A stretch of DNA of 64,000 nucleotides from an uncultured Stenotrophomonas sp. (GTDB lineage: Bacteria; Pseudomonadota; Gammaproteobacteria; Xanthomonadales; Xanthomonadaceae), in assembly GCF_913778665.1 (NCBI RefSeq), contig NZ_CAJYVQ010000008.1, forward strand, positions 62,001 to 126,000. The letters are read 5' to 3'. The notes beneath the pieces are model-generated. The model was given only the letters and a program-made list of their open reading frames with translations. It was not told where the DNA came from and made no database searches. Made by a program: the position numbers and the translations under genes. Below are positions 26,028 through 35,065 of this stretch, one piece after another. The first letter of the stretch is position 1; every line of letters begins with the position of its first letter.

Positions 26028-28367
26028 TCATTTCCCCAGCGTCATCTCATCCAGCACCCACATTGCCGGGCGCGTGTCGCCGGTGAAGTTGATACACAGA
26101 TCATCCGTGCCCGACATGCCCTTCGGCAGCGCCGCGCGCAGGATGACGAAGCCATCGGCATCGGTGCTGGCCGGCAGCGGCACCTGGGCCACGACCTTGC
26201 CGGTGCAGTCGCCACGACGTATCAGCATTTCGCCATTGCGGCCCCTGGCCTTCTCAAACTTGCGCGCCGGCTCGTCGTGGGCCAACTGGAAGTAGTAGGG
26301 GATGCGTCCGGCACGAACCTGCACGCTGCCGATGCCATCGAGCTGCGCGGCCGGCCAGCGCCAGCACGGCTGGAAGATGTCCACGGTGAACACCTTGCGC
26401 GCACCTTCGCGCGGGCCATCGTCTTCCAGGCGCAGCACCAGGCCCTTCTCGCCTACGCAGCTGCGCAGTTCCTCGCTGTGGCGGCTGAGCAGCGACTGCG
26501 CGGTGTAGGACGCCACGGTCGGTGCCGCTGCCAGCGGCTGGCCCTGGAAGAATGCGGCGGCCTGCACGGTGGCCGGCAGCGGCTGCGTCAGCGGCTGCTG
26601 GTACAGCGGCGAGCGGGCCGTCACCGGCGTGCCGTCGATGCTGTAGCGCACTTCATAGCCCAGCGGATTGGCCAGCGACACCGTCACCGTGTTGGCGGCG
26701 CGGTCGTCGGTATGGCCCACGCCCACTTCGAACGGGGTCTGCGCATAGGCCAAGCCCCAGGCGCGGTAGCGCTGCAGCTGCGCCGGCAGGCGGGCGAGGA
26801 AATCGCGGAAATCCCGATGCTCCGGCGCGCTCCAGCCAGTCTCGGCCACTGCGGCCAGGCGCGGGAACAGGTTGTGCTGCAGGCGTGCGTAGGTGCGCGT
26901 GTGCTCGGTGAACATGTTCGCCTGCAGGCCGAGGATGTGCCCGCGCTTGTCGGCGGCCAGCTCGGCCGGCACCGGCTCGAAGTTGTACAGCTTGGCCAGG
27001 TTGACCTGGGTCGGACGGCCCGGCGGCTCGTTGGGCGAACCGGTCTGCAGGTAGTCCAGGTACAGGTGGCTGACCGGCGACATCACCACGTCATGGCCAC
27101 TGCTGGCCGCGACCAGGCCGCCTTCGGTGCCGCGCCAGGACATCACCGTGGCCTGCGGCGGCAGGCCGCCTTCGAGGATCTCGTCCCAGCCGATCAGGCG
27201 GCGGTCGTGCGCTTCCAGGAAGGTTTCCAGGCGCTTGATGATGTGGCTCTGCATGGCCATCTCATCCTTGATGCCCAGCTCGCGCATGCGCTTCTGCACC
27301 TGCTTCGAGGCGATCCACTGGTCCTTGACCGCCTCGTCGCCACCCACGTGCACGTACTTGGCCGGGAACAGCTGGATCACTTCCTCCAGCACGTTCTCCA
27401 GGAAGGTGACGGTGCTGTCTTCCACGTTGAACAGGTTGGGGAACACGCCCCATTCGCTGATCGGCTTCAGCGGCGTGCTGATCGAACCCAGTTCCGGGTA
27501 GGCGGCGATCGCAGCCGTGGCGTGGCCGGGCACATCGATTTCCGGGATCACCTGGATGTGCAGCTTGGCCGCATAGGCGATCACCTCCCGGATCTGGTCC
27601 TGCGTGTAGAAACCGCAGTACGGGTATTCCTGCTTCGTCACTGGATCGATGCCGCCATCGCCGGCCGGGAGGCGGCAGCTGCCCACGTCGGTCAGCTTCG
27701 GGTAGCGCTTGATTTCCATGCGCCAGCCCTGGTCGTCGGTCAGGTGCCAGTGGAAGGTGTTGAGCTTGTGCGCGGCCATCGCGTCGAGCACGCGCTTGAT
27801 CTCGTCCAGGCTCTGGAAGTGACGGGCCGAATCGAGCATGAAACCGCGCCAGCTGAAACGCGGCGCGTCCTGGATCTGTACTGCCGGCAGGACACCGTTG
27901 CTGCCGCCGGTGGCGAGCTGGGCGAGGGTGGTCGCGCCGTAGAACAGGCCGGTTTCGTTGCCGGCCTGCACCAGCACGCCCTGGGCGGTGCTCTCCAGCG
28001 TGTAGCCCTCGCCGGTATCGCGGAAGGTGGGAATGATCTGGAAGCGGATGCCGCCGGCCTTGGCCGCGGCCTTGCCGGTAGCCAGCGCCAGGCGCGGGCC
28101 GCCACTGCGGGCGAGCAGATCGGCGAACTGGCCCGCCACGCGCTGCTCGGCTTCGCTGTCGGCGCGCAGGGCCGTCCCTGCGGCCACGGTGATGCCGGCG
28201 CCATTGCCGCGCTGCACGTTGGCCGGTGCGGGGATCAGCATCAGGCTGCCGGCGCGCAGCTGCGGGCCGGGGCCGGTATCCAGTGCCGGGGCATCGGCGG
28301 CGCGGGCGGCGGCGGGAAGCATCGCCAGGCCCAGCAGCATGCCGGCAAGGGGGAAGGGTCGCATCAT
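26028..28367 (-). CDS. secreted beta-N-acetylhexosaminidase (GH20)
   Basis: Releases terminal GlcNAc from chitooligosaccharides or glycans. It is 779 aa: signal peptide ending AAARA (~23), GH20b domain, then the TIM barrel with FSWRGFMLDSARHF, HWHLTDDQGWRMEIK and the catalytic Asp344-Glu345 pair (HVGGDEA). A C-terminal beta-sandwich with a CHB-like part follows. RBS AGGAG lies before the tandem ATGs. It is downstream of and on the same strand as the TonB receptor, and faces the nag genes, so it supplies the locus with GlcNAc. Confidence 0.94.
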   Translation of the reverse strand: MMRPFPLAGMLLGLAMLPAAARAADAPALDTGPGPQLRAGSLMLIPAPANVQRGNGAGITVAAGTALRADSEAEQRVAGQFADLLARSGGPRLALATGKAAAKAGGIRFQIIPTFRDTGEGYTLESTAQGVLVQAGNETGLFYGATTLAQLATGGSNGVLPAVQIQDAPRFSWRGFMLDSARHFQSLDEIKRVLDAMAAHKLNTFHWHLTDDQGWRMEIKRYPKLTDVGSCRLPAGDGGIDPVTKQEYPYCGFYTQDQIREVIAYAAKLHIQVIPEIDVPGHATAAIAAYPELGSISTPLKPISEWGVFPNLFNVEDSTVTFLENVLEEVIQLFPAKYVHVGGDEAVKDQWIASKQVQKRMRELGIKDEMAMQSHIIKRLETFLEAHDRRLIGWDEILEGGLPPQATVMSWRGTEGGLVAASSGHDVVMSPVSHLYLDYLQTGSPNEPPGRPTQVNLAKLYNFEPVPAELAADKRGHILGLQANMFTEHTRTYARLQHNLFPRLAAVAETGWSAPEHRDFRDFLARLPAQLQRYRAWGLAYAQTPFEVGVGHTDDRAANTVTVSLANPLGYEVRYSIDGTPVTARSPLYQQPLTQPLPATVQAAAFFQGQPLAAAPTVASYTAQSLLSRHSEELRSCVGEKGLVLRLEDDGPREGARKVFTVDIFQPCWRWPAAQLDGIGSVQVRAGRIPYYFQLAHDEPARKFEKARGRNGEMLIRRGDCTGKVVAQVPLPASTDADGFVILRAALPKGMSGTDDLCINFTGDTRPAMWVLDEMTLGK

Positions 28368-28442
28368 CTCACTCCTGTGGTGGGCGGCTCGCTGTGCCGC
28401 GCGTGGCCGCCGCGCAGGCAGCGATTCCAGTCTCCCATCGTA

Positions 28443-28470
28443 CGACGGGCCCGGAAATCCGGGCCCGTCG
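28443..28470 (-). terminator. strong hairpin between TonB receptor and GH20 genes
   Basis: Perfect 12-bp stem CGACGGGCCCGG / CCGGGCCCGTCG, AAAT loop. Without a T-run it may be a partial terminator that sets the receptor to enzyme expression ratio. Confidence 0.55.
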
Positions 28471-28492
28471 CGATGTGCAGCTGGGTGCAGTC

Positions 28493-31117
28493 TTAGAACT
28501 TGAAGTGCAGGGTGGCCATGTAGCGGCGGCCGCTCTTGTACTTGCCAGCCAGGTGTTCCTTGTCGCCCAGGTACTGGAAGTAGGTCTCGTCCAGCAGGTT
28601 CTGCGCGTCCACCGTCAGCGACCAGTTGTCGTTGAAGGTGTAGCCGAAGCTGGCCCCCAGTTCCGCGTAGTCGTCCACGCTGGACGGGGCAGCACCGGCC
28701 ACGTAGCCGCCGGCCAGGTAGCTGTCACGCCAGTTGTAGGTCAGGCGCGCGTTGATCGGGCCCTTCTCGTAGTACGGGCTGAAGGCGATGGCATTACGCG
28801 ACTGGTACGGCAGCGGATCGCCGGTGTTGTTCTCGCCATTGGCGTAGGTGTAGTTGGCGGTCAAGCCGAATCCGCTTTCGCCGAAGGGCTGCTGGAAGCT
28901 GATGTTGAAGCCCTTGACGTGGCCGCTGCCGGCGTTGCGCGGGCGCTGGATGCTGTAGTCGCAGTAGCCGTCGGCGGTGCAGCCGTTGGTACCGACGAGG
29001 TTCGCCCAAGTGGCCGGCGAGGTATCGCGGATCGAGTTGTACTGACGCTCGATGGTGGCCGAGGTATCGATGTAGTTGTCGATCTTCTTGTAGAACACCG
29101 ACCAGGCCACCACGGCCTGCGGCGCGTAGTAGTACTCGGCCGAGGCATTGAAGTTCCACGACTCATACGGCGACAGATCGGCGTTGCCGCCCGAACCGGT
29201 CAGAGTGGTGTCGTTGAGGAAGGTGTTGTTGACCATCTGGTTGTACGGCGCCCAGGCGATCACCTTGGCCGCGGCGAAGCGGAACACCCAGTCGTTGTCG
29301 GTATCCCACGCGACGTTCAACGACGGCAGCACGAAGTCTTCCTTCTTGGTGCGGGTCTGCCACTTGCTGTCCAGGTCGGTCAGGGTCGGCGTGCCGCCGT
29401 AGACGAAGCCGCTGCCTTCGGTCTTGGAATCAACGTAGCGCACGCCCAGGTTGCCACGCAGCGGGCCGTTGGAGAAGTTCAACTGCGCGTAGGCCGCGTT
29501 GTTGGTCTGGGTCAGCGCCCAGCTGTTGTTGAGGTAGCTGGCCGGATCGGGGTTGCTGTAGTCGATCGGGCTGTTGCGCACCCAGTTCAGCACGTTGTTG
29601 CGGCCGGCCTGCACGTGGCGGCCCTGGTCGGTGGTGAAGCCCTGGATGTCGGTCAGGCCGATGGTGCCGACGTCGGCCAGCGTGCCCGGGGTGACGCCGC
29701 CATACACGTTGAGGGTGAAGGCTTCATCGTGCTTGCCGTGGCGCACGCCGAACTGCAGCTGGTTGAAGATGCTGTCGAACTGGACGTTGAAATCGAGCTG
29801 GGCGTAGGTGTCCTTGCTCTCGGTGGAGAACACGCCGTTGTTGCCGAACCAGCCGCCGGCTGAACCCCAGTTGGCCGGGTTGCGGGCGCCTGCCGGGTCA
29901 TCGAAGGTGATGCCCTTGTCCATGCTCCAGCTGTATCCGCCGTTGTAGAACGGCTCGATGAAGTACTGGGCCAGGTTCTTGTTGTCGGATTTGCTCTGGC
30001 CGGCCTGGCCGGTCACGCCCCAGCGTTCGCCCTTCCATGCGCCGCGCAGGTCCACGCCCTTGGTCACCACTTCGGACAGGCGCACGTTGTTGTCATAGAT
30101 CAGCGTGCCGCTGTTGGCGGTGGCGCTGGCGTTGGAGTGGCCGCTGGTAGCCACGCCGTTGCGCACGTTGCCGAGCTGGTTGACGGCGTTGACGGTGCCC
30201 GGGTTCCAGGTCAGGAAGGAATAGAGCGACTGGTTGTAGTTGTCGAACTTTTCCTTGATGTACATGCCGCTCAGGTTGAACTCGAGCTCATTGGTCGGCT
30301 TGAACTGCAGGTTGACCACGGCGCTGTCGCGCTTGCGTTCCTGCTGGAACCAGGCGGCGTTGAACGAGTTCGGCACGTCCACGTCGGCAGCCACGCCGGT
30401 GGCATTGGGGAAGGTGCTGGCCTTGGTGTAGCCGAACACTTCCTTGCCCTGGCGGTCGACGGCTTCTTCGTAGTGCTGGGCCGAGACGGCTACGCCGAAG
30501 GTCTCGTCGTTGTTCTTCCAGCTGTACAGCACGGCCGCGTTCGGCTTGCCTTCGCTGGCCTGCTGGCTGTAGCTGTAGCCCACCGAGGCGGCCACTTCGT
30601 TCTGCTTCAGGTCCAGCGGCTGGCGGGTGTGCATCAGCACGGTGCCGCCGAGGCTACCTTCGGTCAGTCGCGCTTCGGACGACTTGATGATCTCCGCGCG
30701 GCCCAGGATCTGCGGGGCCAGCAGGGTGTAGTCGAAGCCGCGGTTGGGCTGTTCGCCGTACAGCCAGATGGCCTGCGCCACCGGGTGGTTGTCCAGGAAG
30801 GACAGGTTGAGGCTGGGGTCGGTGCCGTCGATGCTGACGCGCTCGCCCTGGCCGAAGCGGCGGTCCAGGGTCACGCCCGGGATCTGGGACAGCGCTTCAG
30901 CAACATTGGTGCTCGGGAACTTGCCGATGTCCTCGGCAGTGATCGCTTCGGACACGCCGACGTTGTTGCGCTTGGTGTCCAGCGATTTTTCCAGGCTTGC
31001 GCGGATGCCCACCACCTGCACGGTGTCCAGGTCCTGCGGGGTAGCCTGCTGGGCGTGCGCCGAGAAGGCGAGGCAGCCGACGATGGCTGCCGAAAGCAGA
31101 GTCTTGCGGGTGTTCAT
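28493..31117 (-). CDS. TonB-dependent receptor, likely for GlcNAc oligosaccharides
   Basis: Outer-membrane active transporter, 874 aa from the ATG at 31117 with GAGGAG upstream. Signal peptide ends SAHA (~22). The plug starts at VGIRASLEKSLDTKRNNVGVSEAI and AEDIGKFPSTNVAEALSQIPG, the pattern of xanthomonad carbohydrate receptors. The barrel ends in the aromatic MATLHFKF. No TonB-box extension (N-terminal signalling domain) is seen. Substrate is inferred from neighbours: GH20 downstream and nag catabolic genes upstream. Confidence 0.9.
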   Translation of the reverse strand: MNTRKTLLSAAIVGCLAFSAHAQQATPQDLDTVQVVGIRASLEKSLDTKRNNVGVSEAITAEDIGKFPSTNVAEALSQIPGVTLDRRFGQGERVSIDGTDPSLNLSFLDNHPVAQAIWLYGEQPNRGFDYTLLAPQILGRAEIIKSSEARLTEGSLGGTVLMHTRQPLDLKQNEVAASVGYSYSQQASEGKPNAAVLYSWKNNDETFGVAVSAQHYEEAVDRQGKEVFGYTKASTFPNATGVAADVDVPNSFNAAWFQQERKRDSAVVNLQFKPTNELEFNLSGMYIKEKFDNYNQSLYSFLTWNPGTVNAVNQLGNVRNGVATSGHSNASATANSGTLIYDNNVRLSEVVTKGVDLRGAWKGERWGVTGQAGQSKSDNKNLAQYFIEPFYNGGYSWSMDKGITFDDPAGARNPANWGSAGGWFGNNGVFSTESKDTYAQLDFNVQFDSIFNQLQFGVRHGKHDEAFTLNVYGGVTPGTLADVGTIGLTDIQGFTTDQGRHVQAGRNNVLNWVRNSPIDYSNPDPASYLNNSWALTQTNNAAYAQLNFSNGPLRGNLGVRYVDSKTEGSGFVYGGTPTLTDLDSKWQTRTKKEDFVLPSLNVAWDTDNDWVFRFAAAKVIAWAPYNQMVNNTFLNDTTLTGSGGNADLSPYESWNFNASAEYYYAPQAVVAWSVFYKKIDNYIDTSATIERQYNSIRDTSPATWANLVGTNGCTADGYCDYSIQRPRNAGSGHVKGFNISFQQPFGESGFGLTANYTYANGENNTGDPLPYQSRNAIAFSPYYEKGPINARLTYNWRDSYLAGGYVAGAAPSSVDDYAELGASFGYTFNDNWSLTVDAQNLLDETYFQYLGDKEHLAGKYKSGRRYMATLHFKF

Positions 31118-31225
31118 GATGTCTCTCCTCATCACTGATGTGCGTTGTCGGCGGCGAACGAATGGCAGGTCATGCCTGGCGCCAGCAGGGGCTGCCGGGC
31201 GCGATGGTGCGATTCCAGTGCGTCG

Positions 31226-31264
31226 TGCGTACTGCGGTGCTGCGTACTGCTTGCTGCGTACTGC
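31226..31264. repeat. three near-tandem copies of TGCGTACTGC
   Basis: Identical decamers at 31226, 31241 and 31255, spaced 15 and 14 bp, just after the glucokinase stop and ~110 bp upstream of the TonB receptor start. They could be a slippage-prone minisatellite or an array of protein sites about 1.4 helical turns apart. Confidence 0.7.
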
Positions 31265-31267
31265 GGT

Positions 31268-32284
31268 TCAGGCGTTGGCGTGGAGCAGGAACCAGCTGGC
31301 GGCGCCGATGACGCCCAGCTGCCCGTGCTCGACCACCTTCACCGGGATGCGTGCCAGCGCTTCGCCCATCGGTCCCTTCTGCAGGTAGCGTTCGACGAAG
31401 GTGCTGGCATGCAGGTATTCGCGGATCTGCGGCAGGATGCCGCCGGCCAGGTAGACGCCTCCGTGGGCGCCATAGAACAGCGCCATGTCGCCGATGGTGC
31501 TGCCGAGCAGGCCACAGAACACATCCAGTGCCTGGCGCGCATGCGCATCGGTATCGGCCATGGCGGCGGCAGTTATCGCATCGGGGCTGGTCAGCGTCGG
31601 CGCCTGTCCCTGCAGCGCGCATACCGCGCGGTACAGGTTCATCAGGCCAGGGCCGGAGATCGCATGTTCGATCGACACATGCGCGCGATCGCGCTGCATG
31701 TGGCGGACGATGGCCATTTCCAGTTCGGTACTGGCCGCCAGGGTCGGCTGCCCGGCTTCGGTGGGCAGCACCACCGGGCCGTGCGCGGTGGGAATCCACA
31801 GCGCGGCACCGAGGCCGGTGCCGGGGCCGACCACCAGGGTCGGGCCGCGTACAGCGGTCTCCGGCCCGCACAGATGCAGCACACCGCTGGCGTCCACCTG
31901 TGCGGCGGCATAGGCCACGGCTTCGAAGTCGTTGACGATGTAGACCCGCTGCAGGCCGACGTCGGCTTCCACCTGGCGGGCCGACAGCGGCCACGGCAGG
32001 TTGGCGGTGATCACCGTGCCGTCCTCGCGGGCGTAGCCGGCGCTGGCAACCACGCAATGCGAGGGCCGCGGGCCGTCGCCGAGGAAGTCGGACAGGATCG
32101 CGCTGAGCCCGGCATGGTCGGCATTGCGGTACTTGCGGTATTCCAGCACCTGCACCGGATGCGCAGCGTCGCCGCTGGCCTGGACCCGGGCCACGCGCAC
32201 ATGGGTACCGCCGACGTCGGCGGCCAGGAACGAGGGCGCGACGCGGGACAGGACATGGGCCGGGGCGGGGTGGCTGGCGGTCAC
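31268..32284 (-). CDS. glucokinase-family kinase, candidate GlcNAc kinase
   Basis: 338 aa from GTG at 32284, with AGGAG upstream. It belongs to the COG0837 glucokinase family: ATP site FLAADVGGTHVRVARV, sugar-binding region SAGYAREDGTVITANLPWPLS, VVGPGTGLGAALW and the HPARPL-equivalent EAGQPTLAAS. In X. campestris, kinases of this family (NagK-II) phosphorylate GlcNAc. The location in a nag locus, with no other kinase, makes GlcNAc the likely substrate, though glucose is possible. It is divergent from nagP across an operator-rich gap. Confidence 0.85.
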   Translation of the reverse strand: MTASHPAPAHVLSRVAPSFLAADVGGTHVRVARVQASGDAAHPVQVLEYRKYRNADHAGLSAILSDFLGDGPRPSHCVVASAGYAREDGTVITANLPWPLSARQVEADVGLQRVYIVNDFEAVAYAAAQVDASGVLHLCGPETAVRGPTLVVGPGTGLGAALWIPTAHGPVVLPTEAGQPTLAASTELEMAIVRHMQRDRAHVSIEHAISGPGLMNLYRAVCALQGQAPTLTSPDAITAAAMADTDAHARQALDVFCGLLGSTIGDMALFYGAHGGVYLAGGILPQIREYLHASTFVERYLQKGPMGEALARIPVKVVEHGQLGVIGAASWFLLHANA

Positions 32285-32356
32285 GCGGGCTCCTGCTGCA
32301 GGTGGGGCCGGACCCGGGAACGGAGCCGGCGATTGGGGCGGAGTCTGTAACTCCGC

Positions 32357-32370
32357 TGACAACGATGTCA
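32357..32370. promoter_or_regulatory. operator-like palindrome 1 (nag divergent region)
   Basis: TGACAACGATGTCA, arms TGACA/TGTCA, 73 bp upstream of the kinase start. Candidate site for the LacI-type regulator encoded at 33991. Confidence 0.45.
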
Positions 32371-32419
32371 ACGAGTTCGTGACACTTTCGTTGCTGCGCC
32401 GCAACGAATGCGTCGCGCA

Positions 32420-32431
32420 GTAAACGTTTAC
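32420..32431. promoter_or_regulatory. perfect LacI-family-type operator palindrome
   Basis: GTAAACGTTTAC, a perfect 12-bp palindrome with central CG, the classic form of LacI/GalR-family operators. It lies mid-way between the divergent kinase and nagP genes. Confidence 0.6.
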
Positions 32432-32561
32432 ATGGCGTGAGTGCGGGTTTCATGCGGGAACCATTGCTGCATGGGGCTCAAGGCCTGAAGCGCATTCAGC
32501 ACAACACCCCGTGATCGGGTTGCGCAGTGCAACATGAGGTTTGCGGAGGCGTGCAGGGAAG

Positions 32562-32607
32562 TTGACAAACTGCGGCGGTCCATCGAAAGAATGTGACAAC
32601 GTTGTTC
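32562..32607 (+). promoter_or_regulatory. putative nagP promoter with overlapping operator-like palindrome
   Basis: TTGACA at 32562-32567 is followed, 19 bp on, by AAGAAT (a weak -10). Immediately downstream is TGACAACGTTGTTC (32594-32607), which contains the perfect palindrome ACAACGTTGT and resembles the site at 32357. A repressor bound here would block nagP initiation. Confidence 0.45.
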
Positions 32608-32661
32608 CCAGCCACTCTCCGACGCCGCGTTCTGCGGCCGTCGCCGCAGGAGCCCTTCCCG

Positions 32662-33951
32662 ATGTCCGCCGTCTCCGCTGCAAGCGTGCGCCCGAACGTG
32701 GCCACCTCCATCGCCATCGTCGGCGTGCTGTTCTTCCTGATCGGCTTCTTCACCTGGCTCAACGGCCCGCTGATCACCTTCGTCAAGCTCGCATTTGAGC
32801 TCAGCGAGGTCGGCGCCTTCCTGGTGCTGATGGTGTTCTACCTGTCCTACTTCTTCCTGGCGCTGCCGTCGTCATGGATCCTGCGCCGCACCGGCATGAA
32901 GAAGGGCCTGAGCCTGAGCCTGCTGGTGATGGCCGGCGGCGCTGCGCTGTTCGGCGAATTCGCCACCCAGCGCTGGTACCCCGGCGCGCTGGGTGGCCTG
33001 TTCGTGATCGGCAGCGGCCTGGCGCTGCTGCAGACCGCGATCAACCCCTATATCTCCATCCTCGGCCCGATCGAAACGGCGGCGCGCCGCATCGCGCTGA
33101 TGGGCATCTGCAACAAGATCGCCGGCATGCTGGCGCCGGTGCTGATCGGCACCGTGGTGCTGCACGGAATCGGTGACCTGTCGGCCAGCGTGGCCGCGGC
33201 CGATGAAGCGACCAAGGCGCAGCTGCTGAACGAGTTCGCCGCCAAGATCCACGCACCGTACCTGGCCATGGCCGGCCTGCTGGTGCTGCTGGCGGTGGCC
33301 GTGCTGTTCTCGCCGCTGCCGGAGATCAAGTCGTCCGAAGCCAACGCCACGCCGGTTGCGGCCGGTGCTGCCGAGCGCCGCAGCATCTTCCAGTTCCCGC
33401 ACCTGTGGCTGGGCGTGCTGTGCCTGTTCGTCTACGTGGGCGTGGAGGTAATGGCCGGTGATGCGATCGGCACCTACGGCCACGGTTTCGACCTGCCGCT
33501 GGACCAGACCAAGATGTTCACCTCGCTCACCCTGGGCGCGATGCTGGTCGGTTACGTGGCCGGCCTGCTGCTGATCCCGCGGGTGGTCTCGCAGTCGCGC
33601 TACCTGACCATTTCGGCGGTGCTGGGCGTGGTGTTCTGCCTCGGCGCCTGGGCCACCCACGGCTACGTCTCGGTCGCATTCGTCGCCCTGCTGGGCTTTG
33701 CCAACGCAATGATGTGGCCGGCGATCTTCCCGCTGGCCATCCGCGGCCTGGGCCGCTTCACCGAAACCGGTTCGGCGCTGCTGGTGATGGGCATCGCCGG
33801 CGGCGCGATCATTCCGCAGCTGTTCGCCGTTCTCAAGCAGCATATCGACTTCCAGCTGGTGTTCGTGCTGCTGATGGTGCCGTGCTACCTGTACATCCTG
33901 TTCTACTCGGTGGTGGGCCATCGCGCCGGACTGCCGCAGGACAAGGCCTGA
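32662..33951 (+). CDS. nagP: GlcNAc inner-membrane transporter (FucP-like MFS)
   Basis: 429-aa sugar/H+ symporter with about 12 membrane segments. The ATG at 32662 follows CAGGAG. It has the FucP/NagP-type features LIGFFTWLNGPLITFVK, LLQTAINPYISILGP and GICNKIAGMLAPVLIGT. In xanthomonads and Shewanella such proteins import GlcNAc. It heads the nagP-LacI-nagB-nagA-nagX series, whose members are closely spaced or overlap. Confidence 0.92.
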   Translation: MSAVSAASVRPNVATSIAIVGVLFFLIGFFTWLNGPLITFVKLAFELSEVGAFLVLMVFYLSYFFLALPSSWILRRTGMKKGLSLSLLVMAGGAALFGEFATQRWYPGALGGLFVIGSGLALLQTAINPYISILGPIETAARRIALMGICNKIAGMLAPVLIGTVVLHGIGDLSASVAAADEATKAQLLNEFAAKIHAPYLAMAGLLVLLAVAVLFSPLPEIKSSEANATPVAAGAAERRSIFQFPHLWLGVLCLFVYVGVEVMAGDAIGTYGHGFDLPLDQTKMFTSLTLGAMLVGYVAGLLLIPRVVSQSRYLTISAVLGVVFCLGAWATHGYVSVAFVALLGFANAMMWPAIFPLAIRGLGRFTETGSALLVMGIAGGAIIPQLFAVLKQHIDFQLVFVLLMVPCYLYILFYSVVGHRAGLPQDKA

Positions 33952-33990
33952 TCGGCGATGATGGACGGCAGCCAACCCCAGGGAAAACCC

Positions 33991-35058
33991 ATGCGCAGAG
34001 CGACCATCAAGGACGTTGCGGAGAAGGCCAAGGTCTCGCTGAAGACGGTCTCGCGGGTGATCAACAACGAACCGTCGGTGATGCAGGCCACCCGTGCGCG
34101 GGTGCTGCGTGCCATCGCCGAGCTCGACTACGAGCCCGATCCGTCCGCGCGGAACCTGCGCAGCGGTACCACCTTCGTGATCGGGCTGGTCTACGACAAC
34201 CCCAACCCGTACCACATCATCGGCGTACAGAACGGCGTGCTCGCTGCGTGCCGCGAGACCGGGTTCGGCCTGCAGATCCATCCCTGCGATTCCAGCTCGC
34301 CGCTGCTGGCCGATGAACTGGCCGACTGGGTGCAGCGCTCGCGCTTGGCCGGGCTGGTGCTGACCGCGCCGATGTCCGAGCGTCGCGACCTGATCCAGGC
34401 GTTGACCGCGCGCGGCATCAAACTGGTGCGCATCATCGCCGCCACCGAAGACCCGGCCGATGGTGCCTGCGTGTTCGTTGACGACCGCGAGGCCGCCTAC
34501 GAGATCACCGAGCACCTGATCCAGCTCGGCCACCAGCGCATCGGCTTCCTCTGGGGCGGCATCTCGCACCGCTCCTCGGGCGAACGCTACGCCGGTTACG
34601 AGGCCGCGCTGAAGGACTACGGCATGACCGTGGACAAGCACCTGGTGGTGCAGGGCGACTACACCTTCGACGATGGTTTCCGTGGTGCGCGCCGCCTGCT
34701 GGCGCTGCGCGAGCCGCCCACCGCCATCTTCGGCTCCAATGACGAAATCGCGGCCGGCGTGCTGGCCGCCGCCAAGTCGGCCGGCATGAACGTGCCCTAC
34801 GACCTGTCCATCGCCGGCTTCGAGGACAGCCCGTTCTCACGCCAGTCGTGGCCGCCGCTGACCACCGCCAAGCAGGCCACCGAGGACATCGCCCGCCATG
34901 CCGCGCGCCTGTTGATCGCGCAGCTGCGCAGCGACGCCTACGACGACGCGCCAGCACCGCTGCACAACCAGGGCTTCGTGCCGCAGCTGGTGGTGCGCGG
35001 TTCGACCGCGCCGATGCGCCCGGCCGGCGCACGCCCCCTTCCTTCCGATGCCGCCTGA
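33991..35058 (+). CDS. nagQ: LacI-family regulator of the nag locus
   Basis: 355 aa. The N-terminal HTH is TIKDVAEKAKVSLKTVSRVINNEPSV, followed by a periplasmic-binding-protein-like effector domain (VIGLVYDNPNPYHI to FEDSPFSRQSWPPLTT). The start at 33991 has AGGGA at good distance; ATGs at 33958/33961 would add eleven or ten residues with a poor RBS. By context it represses the locus and is released by GlcNAc or its phosphate. Candidate operators are 32357, 32420 and 32594. The name follows the X. campestris nag system. Confidence 0.88.
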   Translation: MRRATIKDVAEKAKVSLKTVSRVINNEPSVMQATRARVLRAIAELDYEPDPSARNLRSGTTFVIGLVYDNPNPYHIIGVQNGVLAACRETGFGLQIHPCDSSSPLLADELADWVQRSRLAGLVLTAPMSERRDLIQALTARGIKLVRIIAATEDPADGACVFVDDREAAYEITEHLIQLGHQRIGFLWGGISHRSSGERYAGYEAALKDYGMTVDKHLVVQGDYTFDDGFRGARRLLALREPPTAIFGSNDEIAAGVLAAAKSAGMNVPYDLSIAGFEDSPFSRQSWPPLTTAKQATEDIARHAARLLIAQLRSDAYDDAPAPLHNQGFVPQLVVRGSTAPMRPAGARPLPSDAA

Positions 35059-35065
35059 GCCTGCC

